This document shows, in pieces, positions 28,145 through 36,520 of a stretch of 64,000 nt of DNA (the first letter of the stretch is position 1; every line of letters begins with the position of its first letter). The position numbers and the translations under genes were made by a program. This DNA comes from Candidatus Nitricoxidireducens bremensis (GTDB taxonomy: Bacteria; Pseudomonadota; Gammaproteobacteria; Burkholderiales; Rhodocyclaceae), in NCBI GenBank assembly GCA_030247725.1, contig JAOTRT010000004.1, forward strand, positions 62,001-126,000. The letters are read 5' to 3'. The notes under the pieces are model-generated. The model saw only the letters and a program-made list of their open reading frames with translations. It was not told the DNA's origin and ran no database searches.

Positions 28145-29982
28145 GTAACGGTCTCCTCCTGGTGGTCCGCAGGGGACTCCCGGTCGCTCGGGTAGTGCCG
28201 CTGGTTGATGAAGAGGCTGTTGCCGGGTATGGCCTTGGCCTTCTTCTTCACCTCGGCGGCGACCTTCGACACCTGCAGATGGTTTTGGAAAGTCCCCGCC
28301 GCCGCCTCGACGGCGCCGATGGACAGGGATGTCAGGCGATGGAATTCCAGCTCGCCCTTGCGGTTCTCGGTGACATAGCCGCCGCGCTCGATGTCGTCGT
28401 TGCTGAAGAAATCCAGGATCTCCTCGCCGAAGCGCGCCAGGGCGGCACGACAGCGGGCCTCCCAGTCGGCGCTGCGCAGCACCATGACGAAATCGTCGCC
28501 GCCGATGTGGCCGAGGAAATCCCGCTCGGCGTCGATGGCCGCCGCCAGCGCTCGGGCCGTGAGCTGGATCACCTCGTCGCCCTTGGCGTAGCCATACACG
28601 TCGTTGAAGGGCTTGAAGTGGTCCAGGTCGCAGTAGGCGATGCAGCAGGCCTCGCCGGCCGCCAGCAGGTTGTCGATGTGCTGGTTGATGGGCACGTTGC
28701 CCGGCAGCTGGGTCAGGGGGTTGGCGTACTTGGCCGCCTCCATCTGCATGGCCGTCACCTCGCGCACCAGGTCCTGCACCGAGCCCATGCCCAGGTAGCG
28801 GCCCCGGTCGGTGATGATGAAGCCGCTGATGAGGTGGCGCGGATCGGCGCTGACGACGATCTCCGAGAGCTCCGGCAGGGAGACGCCGATATCCACCACC
28901 AGCGGCTGGGCGTCCATGAAGCGGGTGCAGGGCTTGCGGCCGTAGAGTTCGTGGCGGTAGGGCCGCGCCATGTTGTCCACCATCTCGTAGCGGGAGATCA
29001 GGCCCCGCGGCACGTCACCATCCACCACGGCGATGGCGCGCAGTTCCGGCGTGCGCTCGAAGAGGAAGAAGACATCGTCGGCCGTGCTGGTGGAGGCCAC
29101 CGGCGGCTGCTTCGCCAACAGCCGCTCCAGCACACCGCCGGGGGCCGCCTGGGTGTCGAGGCTGCAGTTGCAGGCGGCCGAGATGGCCTTGTGGGCGGCA
29201 GCCGACATGGCCCGGGTCGGCGCCGTGCTGGCGCGGCCGATGAAATCGCCGGCGCCGTAGCGGATGCCCAGGTGGTGGAGGGCATTGAAATCGTTGCTGC
29301 TGCGGATGCCGTCGGCGACGACGCGGCGCCCCCGTTCCACCTCGGCGGCGAGGCGCTCCGAAAGCCCGGTGTCGCGCACCGTCGCCAGGTCCACGCCGTC
29401 GAACAGGTGCTCGTCGAGGACGACGAAGTCCGGCGAGGTCAGGGCCCACAGATGCCGTTCCGCCAGGTCGCAGCCGAGGCCGCGGGAGGCGAGGGCGAAG
29501 CCGGCGGCGCGCAACCGCGCCAGGGACTCGGCGGCCTTGTCGAAACATTCCGTATCCACCGGCGGCAGCAGCAGGACGATGCGCTCGGCGGGAAAGGCGG
29601 ACGCGGCGGCAGCGGCCAGGATGTCGGCGGCGAGGTCGCCGTCGGCCGCCTCCACGGCCCCTTCGGCCAGGGGCAGGAACAGCAGGCCGCCGCTGCCGCT
29701 CTCCGTGAAACGCTGTACGGCGACGCCGGCCGCCGCCCGGCTGAACTCCCGCAACAGGCCCAACTGGCGGGCGATGCGTCCGAGGCGCGTACCGGAACCG
29801 TGCAGCATGCCGGCAGGCCCGCGCACCGCGGCAATAAAGCCGAGGATGCCGCAGCGCTCGAAGTCGGCCACGGGCCGGAAGCCGGCCTGCAGCGTAGCGG
29901 CGTCGAGGACCGTGCCCAACTGATGGGCGCACTCCTCGCAGCCGGCGGGACGGGCCGCAGAGCGGTGGATCGTCTTGCGCAT
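28141..29982 (-). CDS. degenerate EAL - CBS-like - GGDEF protein
   Basis: 613 aa. Residues 30-260 align in pattern with an EAL domain but the key motif is FIAAVRG in place of FEALIRG, and the ELTE and DDFG motifs are absent, so phosphodiesterase activity is unlikely. A middle CBS-like module (RYEMVDNMARPYRHELYGRK, then CTRFMDAQPLVV) recurs in the two plus-strand proteins nearby. The C-terminal GGDEF domain has [12 protein letters not shown], a GGDDF variant that may still be active. Start ATG 29982 with GAGGTG upstream; the frame open further upstream is a shadow of the sia-like gene. It is divergent from that operon and paralogous to its last gene. Confidence 0.88.
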   Translation of the reverse strand: MRKTIHRSAARPAGCEECAHQLGTVLDAATLQAGFRPVADFERCGILGFIAAVRGPAGMLHGSGTRLGRIARQLGLLREFSRAAAGVAVQRFTESGSGGLLFLPLAEGAVEAADGDLAADILAAAAASAFPAERIVLLLPPVDTECFDKAAESLARLRAAGFALASRGLGCDLAERHLWALTSPDFVVLDEHLFDGVDLATVRDTGLSERLAAEVERGRRVVADGIRSSNDFNALHHLGIRYGAGDFIGRASTAPTRAMSAAAHKAISAACNCSLDTQAAPGGVLERLLAKQPPVASTSTADDVFFLFERTPELRAIAVVDGDVPRGLISRYEMVDNMARPYRHELYGRKPCTRFMDAQPLVVDIGVSLPELSEIVVSADPRHLISGFIITDRGRYLGMGSVQDLVREVTAMQMEAAKYANPLTQLPGNVPINQHIDNLLAAGEACCIAYCDLDHFKPFNDVYGYAKGDEVIQLTARALAAAIDAERDFLGHIGGDDFVMVLRSADWEARCRAALARFGEEILDFFSNDDIERGGYVTENRKGELEFHRLTSLSIGAVEAAAGTFQNHLQVSKVAAEVKKKAKAIPGNSLFINQRHYPSDRESPADHQEETVT

Positions 29983-30104
29983 GAAGCACCTCGGTGGTGT
30001 GGGAACGGCGGCGGCCTGCCGCGGCGGGTCTTTCGCAACCTGCAGCCTCGGCCATCCAGATTGCAGCGTGATGAAGCTCCCGTGACAAGGGCGGCTTTGG
30101 CGGA

Positions 30105-30138
30105 CTGTCACCGGGACGTAACGCACCGCCCCTAGTCT
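30105..30138 (+). promoter_or_regulatory. Pho-box-like promoter of sia-like operon
   Basis: CTGTCAC-CGGG-ACGTAAC (30105-30122) has the 7-4-7 plan (7 of 7 and 5 of 7 matches). It is followed after 10 nt by TAGTCT (30133-30138), the same geometry and nearly the same -10 as at pstS. It lies 31 nt before the phosphatase gene. This suggests phosphate-controlled expression of the signalling operon. Confidence 0.5.
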
Positions 30139-30169
30139 GCGCAGCCACGTCTCGTTTCCCGGAGTCCCC

Positions 30170-31414
30170 ATGCAGACCGCCGCCCGCCCCGCCGCCAACG
30201 CGCCGCACCGCCTCGCCGGCCGCGCCGCCGACCTGCTCATCGACGCGCCCACGGTGTCGCCGGCCCACACCAACCAGGACGTCTTCCAGCTCTTCGACCA
30301 CCACCCGGCCCTTTCCGGCCTGCCGGTGATCGAGGACGGCCGCCCCATCGGCCTCATCAACCGCAACATCTTCATGGACAGCTTCGCCCGCCCCTTCCAC
30401 CGGGAGGTGTACAGCCACAAGAGCTGCATCGCCTTCATGGACAAGTCGCCCCTCGTCGTCGAGGCGGCGACGCCCTTGCAGGAGCTTTCGTTCCGCGCCG
30501 TCGAGCACGGCGGCAAGACCCTCACCGACGGCTTCATCGTCACCGCCGACGGCGACTACACCGGCATGGGCACGGGCATCGACCTGGTGCGCGCCATCTC
30601 CGAACTGCAGGCCGAGAGGAACCGCCAGGTGATGGAGAGCATCGCCTACGCCAGCGTGATCCAGCGCTCCTTCCTGCGCCCCTCGCGGGAGGCCCTGCAG
30701 AAGCTGCTGCCCGACCACCTGCTGCTGTGGGAACCCCGCGACACGGTGGGCGGCGACGCCTTCTATTTCACGCCCCGCGGCGCGGGCTTCGTCGCCACCC
30801 TGTTCGACTGCACCGGCCACGGCGTGCCGGGCGCCTTCATGACGCTGATCATGGCCTCCTTCATCGAGAACGCCCTCATCGCCGAGCCCGACTGCTCCCT
30901 CACGGCCCTGCTCGGCCGCGTGAACCGGGGCGTCAAGCGGGCCCTGGGCCAGATCGACCACAGCCATGCCGACGAAAGCGAAAGCCAGGAGCGCTCCGAC
31001 GACGGCATGGACGGCGGCTTCCTGGCCTGGGAGCCGGCGACGCGCACACTCCGCTACGCCGGCGCCCGCACCCCCCTGCTGCTGCTGCGCCCCGGCGCCG
31101 CCGAGGTGGAGCAGATCGACGGCGACCGGGCCGGCGTCGGCTACGCCGGCACCCCCCTGGAACAGGCCTGGACCGAGCAGGCCCTGACCCTGGAGCCGGG
31201 CACCCTGGTCTGCGTCGCCAGCGACGGCCTCTACGACCAGCCCGGCGGCCCCAAGCGCATCGCCTTCGGCCGCAAGCGCCTCTACGCCCTGCTGCTCGAA
31301 CACCGCGCCGCGCCGCTGCCGCAACTGCGCCAGGCCCTGGTCGCCGCCTACGGCGACTGGCAGGGCGAGGAACCGCGCCGCGACGACCTTTCCGTCCTTG
31401 CCTTCCGGATCTGA
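30170..31414 (+). CDS. SiaA-like PP2C/SpoIIE phosphatase with CBS-like sensory module
   Basis: 414 aa. The N-terminal ~145 residues form a CBS-like module (LINRNIFMDSFARPFHREVY, then CIAFMDKSPLVVEAATP) shared with two EAL-CBS-GGDEF proteins. A helical linker leads to a PP2C Ser/Thr phosphatase with metal ligands in VGGDAFYF, LFDCTGHGVPGAFMTL, CVASDGLYDQ and RRDDLSVLAF. In Pseudomonas, SiaA is membrane-bound with a HAMP domain; here it is soluble with a different input. Its likely substrate is the phosphorylated SiaC-like protein. First gene of a four-gene operon. Confidence 0.88.
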   Translation: MQTAARPAANAPHRLAGRAADLLIDAPTVSPAHTNQDVFQLFDHHPALSGLPVIEDGRPIGLINRNIFMDSFARPFHREVYSHKSCIAFMDKSPLVVEAATPLQELSFRAVEHGGKTLTDGFIVTADGDYTGMGTGIDLVRAISELQAERNRQVMESIAYASVIQRSFLRPSREALQKLLPDHLLLWEPRDTVGGDAFYFTPRGAGFVATLFDCTGHGVPGAFMTLIMASFIENALIAEPDCSLTALLGRVNRGVKRALGQIDHSHADESESQERSDDGMDGGFLAWEPATRTLRYAGARTPLLLLRPGAAEVEQIDGDRAGVGYAGTPLEQAWTEQALTLEPGTLVCVASDGLYDQPGGPKRIAFGRKRLYALLLEHRAAPLPQLRQALVAAYGDWQGEEPRRDDLSVLAFRI

Positions 31415-31419
31415 CCGCC

Positions 31420-31983
31420 ATGCAACTCGACGTCTTCAACACCTTCCGCTGCACCGCCGCCGACAACGGCATCCTCTTCTACTACACGGGGGAGTTCTCC
31501 CAGAACGTGGTGGCCGCCATCGGCGACACCCTGCGCCAGCGCCTGGAAACCGTCGGCGCGCCCCAGACGGCCCGCCGCAAGGTGTTCTCCACCTTCGTCG
31601 AGATGGCCCAGAACATCCTCCACTACGCCCACCCCGGCGACGCCGAGGGCGCACCGAAGGAAGGAGCCCTGGCCGTCGGCCGCGATGGCGAGCGCTTCTT
31701 CGTCGTCTGCGGCAACCCGATCCAGCTCGAACACGTGCCGCGCCTGCAGGAAAAGCTGGAGCCCCTGCGCCGCATGACGGTGGACGAGATCAAGGCCGCC
31801 TATCGCGAACAGCTGCGCAACGAGGACCACGAGGCCGACGGCGTCAGCAAGGGCGCCGGCCTCGGCTTCCTCACCGTGGCGCGGGACGCCGCCTCGCCCA
31901 TCGACTACCACATCGCCTTCAACCCCGAGAACGAGCACGGCAGCCAGGGCCGCGCCGACTTCTATCTCAGAGCACTCATCTAG
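31420..31983 (+). CDS. SiaB-family protein kinase
   Basis: 187-aa DUF6272/SiaB-type kinase. SiaB phosphorylates a Thr/Ser of SiaC and so blocks activation of the diguanylate cyclase. The GHKL-like N box is seen in FVEMAQNILHYAHP, and GVSKGAGLGFLTVARDA forms the glycine-rich part. Starts 5 nt after the phosphatase stop and ends 14 nt before the SiaC-like gene. Confidence 0.87.
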   Translation: MQLDVFNTFRCTAADNGILFYYTGEFSQNVVAAIGDTLRQRLETVGAPQTARRKVFSTFVEMAQNILHYAHPGDAEGAPKEGALAVGRDGERFFVVCGNPIQLEHVPRLQEKLEPLRRMTVDEIKAAYREQLRNEDHEADGVSKGAGLGFLTVARDAASPIDYHIAFNPENEHGSQGRADFYLRALI

Positions 31984-31997
31984 GAAGGAGATTACCT

Positions 31998-32399
31998 ATG
32001 CAAGCGCTCTACATCCCCGCCAGCAACGAAACCCCCGAGATCCACTTCGACTACGCCAGCCACCAGCTGGCGATCCGCGGCGAGTCCTATCCCGAGAACG
32101 CCATGAGCTTCTACGCCCCGGTGCGCGCCTCCCTGCAGAGCTACCTGGAGGCGGGCCACGGCGGTGCCCCGATCCGCGTCGAGATCGCCCTGCGCTACTT
32201 CAACAGCGCCAGCACCAAGCTGATCCGCGCCCTCGTCGCCATGCTCAACGCCACCGCCGTCGCCGGCCGCAAGGTGATCCTCGACTGGCACCACGACGCG
32301 GAGGACGACATGATGATCGAATTCGGCCAGGACCTCTCCGAAGAGCACAACGCCATCGAGTTCCACGCCGTGGCCCAGGCCGAGGCCTGCGCGGCCTGA
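31998..32399 (+). CDS. SiaC-family regulatory phosphoprotein (DUF1987)
   Basis: 133 aa. SiaC proteins are phosphorylated by SiaB and dephosphorylated by SiaA; the unphosphorylated form activates the diguanylate cyclase SiaD. The acceptor region IALRYFNSASTKLIRALV (Ser72/Thr73) corresponds to the phospho-Thr site, and TPEIHFDYASHQLAIRGESY is the family N-terminus. Good ribosome-binding site (AAGGAG) 7 nt before the ATG. Confidence 0.9.
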   Translation: MQALYIPASNETPEIHFDYASHQLAIRGESYPENAMSFYAPVRASLQSYLEAGHGGAPIRVEIALRYFNSASTKLIRALVAMLNATAVAGRKVILDWHHDAEDDMMIEFGQDLSEEHNAIEFHAVAQAEACAA

Positions 32400-32421
32400 C
32401 GCCGCCACCGGTAGGACGACG

Positions 32422-34350
32422 ATGATCTCCGGCGCCACCCTCGAACGCCTGCTGTCCAGCACCCACAGCCCCCTGCCGTCCCAGGAGGACGCCTCCTGGC
32501 TGACGGAGGACAACCTGCGCGCCTTCACCGACCTCTACCGCCGCCGCGCCCTGACGGCGGTGTTCCAGCCCATCCTCGACTTCCGCGCCCACGGCTACCT
32601 GGGCTTCGAAGGCCTGATCCGCGGCCCCGCGGGCACTGAACTCCACTCGCCGGCGGCCCTGTTCGGCCTGGCGCGGGAGGCGGGCCTGACCACGGAATTC
32701 GAGCGCGTCTGCCGCGACGTGGTGCTGCGGGAATTCGCCCGCCTCAAGCTGCCGGGCCGTCTGTTCATCAACGTCAGCGTCACCAGCCTGGCGGACCCTT
32801 GCTTCTTCAACGGCAATACCCAGAAGCTCCTCGACGAACTGGGCCTGCCGACGCGGCGCATCGTCGTCGAACTGACCGAAAACCAGCAGGTCAGCGACTT
32901 CTCGGCCCTGCGCGACGTGCTCGCGGTGTTCCGCGCCCAGGGCTACGAGTTCGCCATCGACGACCTGGGCGAGGGCTTCTCCAACCTGCGCATCTGGTCC
33001 GAGGTGCGCCCCGAATTCGTCAAGATCGACCGCCACTTCATCAGCGGCATCGCCGACGACGCCCTCAAGTTCCAGCTCGTCAAGGCCATGCACGAGATCG
33101 CCGACACCTGCAACGCCAGCCTGATCGCCGAGGGCATCGAGACCGAGGCCGAGTTCGCCACCGTGCGCGACCTCGGCATCGTCTGCGGCCAGGGCTTCCT
33201 CATCGCCCGTCCCGAGGCCCTCCCCGCCATCGTGCCGAGCCCGGCCGTGCAGGGGCTGTTGAAGGGCGGCAGCGTGATCGTCTTCCCGCGCGCCGGCGCG
33301 CCCGACGGCGGCAACGCCGACGCCCGCCGGCTGGCCGAGGATATCGACCCTGTCTTCCCCAATACGGAGAACGAGGCCGTGTTCGCCCGCTTCGAGGCGG
33401 AGCCCGACCTGATGGCCCTGCCGGTGGTGTCCTGGGAGCATGTGCCCCTGGGCCTCATCAACCGCTACTCGCTGATCGACCGCTTCGCGCGGCCCTTCCG
33501 CCGCGAGCTCTACGGCCGCAAGCCCTGCACCCTGTTCATGGACCCCCAGCCCCTGATCGTGGACCAGAACACCAGCGTGCAGGAGATCGGCCAGCTCCTC
33601 GGCCACGCGGCCCACCACCATCTGGTGGACGGCTTCATCGTCACCGAGGGCGGGCGTTACCTGGGCGTCGGCAGCAGCCAGGCGCTCATGTCCCTCATCA
33701 CGGAAATGCAGATCCGCGCCGCCCGCTACGCCAACCCCCTGACCCAGCTGCCGGGCAACGTGCCCATCAACGAGCACATCGAGCGCCTGCTGGACCGGGG
33801 CGCCGCCTTCACCGCCTGCTATTGCGACCTGGACCACTTCAAGCCCTACAACGACACCTACGGCTACCGGCGCGGCGACGACATGATCCGCCGCGTCGGC
33901 GCCCTGCTGGCCGAGGCCTGCGACCCGCGCCAGGATTTCCTCGGCCACATCGGCGGCGACGACTTCATCCTGCTGATGCAGAGCCGCGACTGGCACGAGC
34001 GGCTGGCCGCCGCCCTGCGGCGCTTCGACGCGGCCTGTCCGGATTTTCTCGACCTGCGCCACATCCAGCTCGGCGGCTACTACGGCGAGGACCGGCGCGG
34101 CCAACCGGTGTTCCACGCCCTGCCGGCCCTGTCGGCCGGCTGCCTGCCGGTGGAGCCGGGCCGCTACCAGAGCCACCACGAGGTGGCGGCGGCGGTGGGC
34201 GAGGCGAAGAAACAGGCGAAGAAGCTGCCGGGTAGCGCCCTCTTCGTCGAGCGGCGCAGCCTGCCGGCGACGGCGCCCGGCGACGCCATCGTCGTGCCGG
34301 GACTTCAGTCGGTGGCGGCCCTGGCGGCGGCGGCGATGGCCTCGGCGTGA
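32422..34350 (+). CDS. EAL - CBS-like - GGDEF protein, SiaD-position c-di-GMP enzyme
   Basis: 642 aa. EAL domain at about 40-275 with FEGLIRGP (EGL variant), [25 protein letters not shown] and [10 protein letters not shown], so mostly intact. The CBS-like module ([20 protein letters not shown], then [13 protein letters not shown]) covers about 310-425. A GGDEF domain with [11 protein letters not shown] lies near residue 510. SiaD in Pseudomonas is a stand-alone diguanylate cyclase; this protein could both make and degrade c-di-GMP. Its last 46 nt overlap the converging glmM gene. Confidence 0.9.
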   Translation: MISGATLERLLSSTHSPLPSQEDASWLTEDNLRAFTDLYRRRALTAVFQPILDFRAHGYLGFEGLIRGPAGTELHSPAALFGLAREAGLTTEFERVCRDVVLREFARLKLPGRLFINVSVTSLADPCFFNGNTQKLLDELGLPTRRIVVELTENQQVSDFSALRDVLAVFRAQGYEFAIDDLGEGFSNLRIWSEVRPEFVKIDRHFISGIADDALKFQLVKAMHEIADTCNASLIAEGIETEAEFATVRDLGIVCGQGFLIARPEALPAIVPSPAVQGLLKGGSVIVFPRAGAPDGGNADARRLAEDIDPVFPNTENEAVFARFEAEPDLMALPVVSWEHVPLGLINRYSLIDRFARPFRRELYGRKPCTLFMDPQPLIVDQNTSVQEIGQLLGHAAHHHLVDGFIVTEGGRYLGVGSSQALMSLITEMQIRAARYANPLTQLPGNVPINEHIERLLDRGAAFTACYCDLDHFKPYNDTYGYRRGDDMIRRVGALLAEACDPRQDFLGHIGGDDFILLMQSRDWHERLAAALRRFDAACPDFLDLRHIQLGGYYGEDRRGQPVFHALPALSAGCLPVEPGRYQSHHEVAAAVGEAKKQAKKLPGSALFVERRSLPATAPGDAIVVPGLQSVAALAAAAMASA

Positions 34351-35669
34351 CCGTTGACGGTGGCGGCGTCCACGCCTTCCACCATCACACGCAACAGGGG
34401 TTCGGTGCCCGAGGGCCGCAGCAGCACGCGGCCCTTGCCGTCGAGGGCCTGCTCGGCGGCGGCTACCGCCGCAGCGATGGCAGGGTCGCCCTTCCAGTCG
34501 AAGCCTTCGTGCAGACGCACGTTCACCAGCTTCTGCGGATACATGGCGAGGTCGGCGCAGGCCGCCCCCAGCGTGGTGCCGGACCCGCGCAGGGCAGCCA
34601 GCACCTGCAGGGCGGAGACGATGCCGTCGCCGGTGGTGTGCTTGTCGAGACAGAGGATGTGGCCCGAGTTCTCGCCGCCCAGCTGCCAGCCCTTCTCCTG
34701 CAATAGCTCCAGCACGTAGCGGTCGCCCACCTTGGCGCGGGCGAAGGGAATGCCCAGCCGGCCCAGCGCGTGCTCGAAGCCCAGGTTGCTCATCAGCGTG
34801 CCGGCGACGCCGGCCACGGTGCCCGTCGCCGCGCGATGGCGGGCGATGACGTAGATGAGCTGGTCGCCGTCGTAGAGGCGGCCTTCGGCGTCCACCATCA
34901 TCAGGCGGTCGCCGTCGCCGTCCAGGGCGATGCCGAGGTCGGCCTTGTGCTCGCGCACGGCGCGGCACAGGGCTTCCGGCGAGGTAGCGCCGACGCCCTC
35001 GTTGATGTTGAGGCCGTTGGGGGCGACGCCGATGCTGACCACCTCGGCGCCCAGTTCGTGGAACACGGCGGGCGCCACGTGGTAGGCGGCGCCGTGGGCG
35101 CAGTCCACGGCGATCTTCAGGCCGCGCAGGTCCAGTTCGTTGGGGAATGTGCTCTTGCAGAACTCGATGTAGCGTCCGCCGGCGTCGTCGATGCGGCGCG
35201 CCTTGCCGAGGCGGGCCGAGTCCATGCAGCCCATGGCCCCTTCGAGGCGCGCCTCGATGTCCATTTCGACGGCGTCGGGCAGCTTGGTGCCCTGGGCCGA
35301 GAAGAACTTGATGCCGTTGTCGTCGTAGGGATTGTGGGAAGCGGAAATCACCACGCCGGCCTGCAGCCGCAGGGCGCGGGTGAGATAGGCGATGGCCGGC
35401 GTCGGCATGGGGCCGCACAGCATCACGTCCACCCCGGCGGCGGCGAAGCCCGCTTCCAGGGCGGCTTCCAGCATGTAGCCGGAGATGCGCGTGTCCTTGC
35501 CGATCAGCACGGCGGGATGCTCGCCCTCATTGGCGTGACCCCGCAGATGCTCCCGGTTCACCAGGGTGGTGCCGGCGGCATAGCCGAGGCGCAGGACGAA
35601 TTCCGGGGTGATGGGGCCTTTGCCGACGCGGCCACGCACGCCGTCGGTGCCGAAGTATTTGCGGGTCAT
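34305..35669 (-). CDS. glmM: phosphoglucosamine mutase
   Basis: 454-aa cytosolic enzyme converting glucosamine 6-phosphate to glucosamine 1-phosphate for UDP-GlcNAc and peptidoglycan. The catalytic phosphoserine loop [18 protein letters not shown], metal loop [13 protein letters not shown], sugar loop [10 protein letters not shown] and C-terminal phosphate site [15 protein letters not shown] are all present. Its start overlaps the folP stop by 4 nt. The 3' end overlaps the sia-like operon by 46 nt. Confidence 0.98.
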   Translation of the reverse strand: MTRKYFGTDGVRGRVGKGPITPEFVLRLGYAAGTTLVNREHLRGHANEGEHPAVLIGKDTRISGYMLEAALEAGFAAAGVDVMLCGPMPTPAIAYLTRALRLQAGVVISASHNPYDDNGIKFFSAQGTKLPDAVEMDIEARLEGAMGCMDSARLGKARRIDDAGGRYIEFCKSTFPNELDLRGLKIAVDCAHGAAYHVAPAVFHELGAEVVSIGVAPNGLNINEGVGATSPEALCRAVREHKADLGIALDGDGDRLMMVDAEGRLYDGDQLIYVIARHRAATGTVAGVAGTLMSNLGFEHALGRLGIPFARAKVGDRYVLELLQEKGWQLGGENSGHILCLDKHTTGDGIVSALQVLAALRGSGTTLGAACADLAMYPQKLVNVRLHEGFDWKGDPAIAAAVAAAEQALDGKGRVLLRPSGTEPLLRVMVEGVDAATVNGHAEAIAAAARAATD

Positions 35670-36496
35670 GGGGTTTTCTCCACTGCGTTGAAGACGGCCA
35701 GCGCGTCGCGCGTGGCCGCCACGTCATGAACACGGACGATGGCGGCGCCATGGGCAGCCGCCAGCACGGCCGCCGCCACGCTGGCAGGGACGCGCTGATC
35801 CACGGGCCGGCCGGTGATGGCGCCGAGCATGGACTTGCGTGACAGGCCGGCGAGCACCGGGTAGCCCTCGGCGCCGAAGCGCTCCAGGTGGCGCAACAGC
35901 GCCAGGTTGTGTTCCAGGGTCTTGCCGAAGCCGAAGCCGGGATCGAGGACGATGCGGCTGCGGGCGATGCCGGCGGCGACGCAGGCGTCGGCCCGTGCCT
36001 TGAGGAAGGCGGCCACTTCTTCCACCGCATCGCCGTACCGGGGGTCGGTCTGCATGGTGCGCGGCTCGCCCTGCATGTGCATGAGGCATACGGCGGCATC
36101 GGAAGCCGCCACCGCCGCCAGGGCGCCGGGCTCCCGCAGGGCGGCGATGTCGTTGATCATGGCGGCTCCCTCGGCCAGGGCCGCGCGCATCACCTCGGGC
36201 TTGCAGGTGTCCACGGAGACGGGCACCGGGGAGTCGCGCAGGGCGTGCAGCACGGGCAGCAGGCGCGCCAGCTCGTCGGCCGCCGCCACCGGCGCGGCGC
36301 CGGGGCGCGTGGATTCGGCGCCGATGTCCAGCAGGTCGGCGCCGGCCTCCAGCTGGGCCTGGGCGTGGGCCACGGCCCGCGCCGCATCCGTGCCGATGCC
36401 GTCGCCCGACAAGGAATCGGGCGTCAGGTTCACGATGCCCATGATCAGCGGGCGTTCAAGGGGGAGGCGGAAGCGTCCGCACTGGAGAAGGCGCAT
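35666..36496 (-). CDS. folP: dihydropteroate synthase
   Basis: 276-aa TIM-barrel enzyme of folate synthesis joining p-aminobenzoate to dihydropterin pyrophosphate; the sulfonamide target. [15 protein letters not shown] is the substrate loop, with [11 protein letters not shown] and [18 protein letters not shown] following. The usual F in TPDSFS is Leu and the loop reads SLSGDG, a mild variation. Forms folP-glmM with ATGA overlap. In related bacteria ftsH precedes folP directly; here ftsH lies 26.6 kb away. Confidence 0.97.
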   Translation of the reverse strand: MRLLQCGRFRLPLERPLIMGIVNLTPDSLSGDGIGTDAARAVAHAQAQLEAGADLLDIGAESTRPGAAPVAAADELARLLPVLHALRDSPVPVSVDTCKPEVMRAALAEGAAMINDIAALREPGALAAVAASDAAVCLMHMQGEPRTMQTDPRYGDAVEEVAAFLKARADACVAAGIARSRIVLDPGFGFGKTLEHNLALLRHLERFGAEGYPVLAGLSRKSMLGAITGRPVDQRVPASVAAAVLAAAHGAAIVRVHDVAATRDALAVFNAVEKTP

Positions 36497-36520
36497 GGCG
36501 CGGGATTTTACCGGAGCGGG

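Noticed and set aside
32245..35418. Over 1000-codon minus-strand frame across the c-di-GMP enzyme gene and glmM
   Set aside because: It runs antisense to one gene and out of frame with glmM, with no family motifs; the true genes on both strands have complete catalytic motifs.
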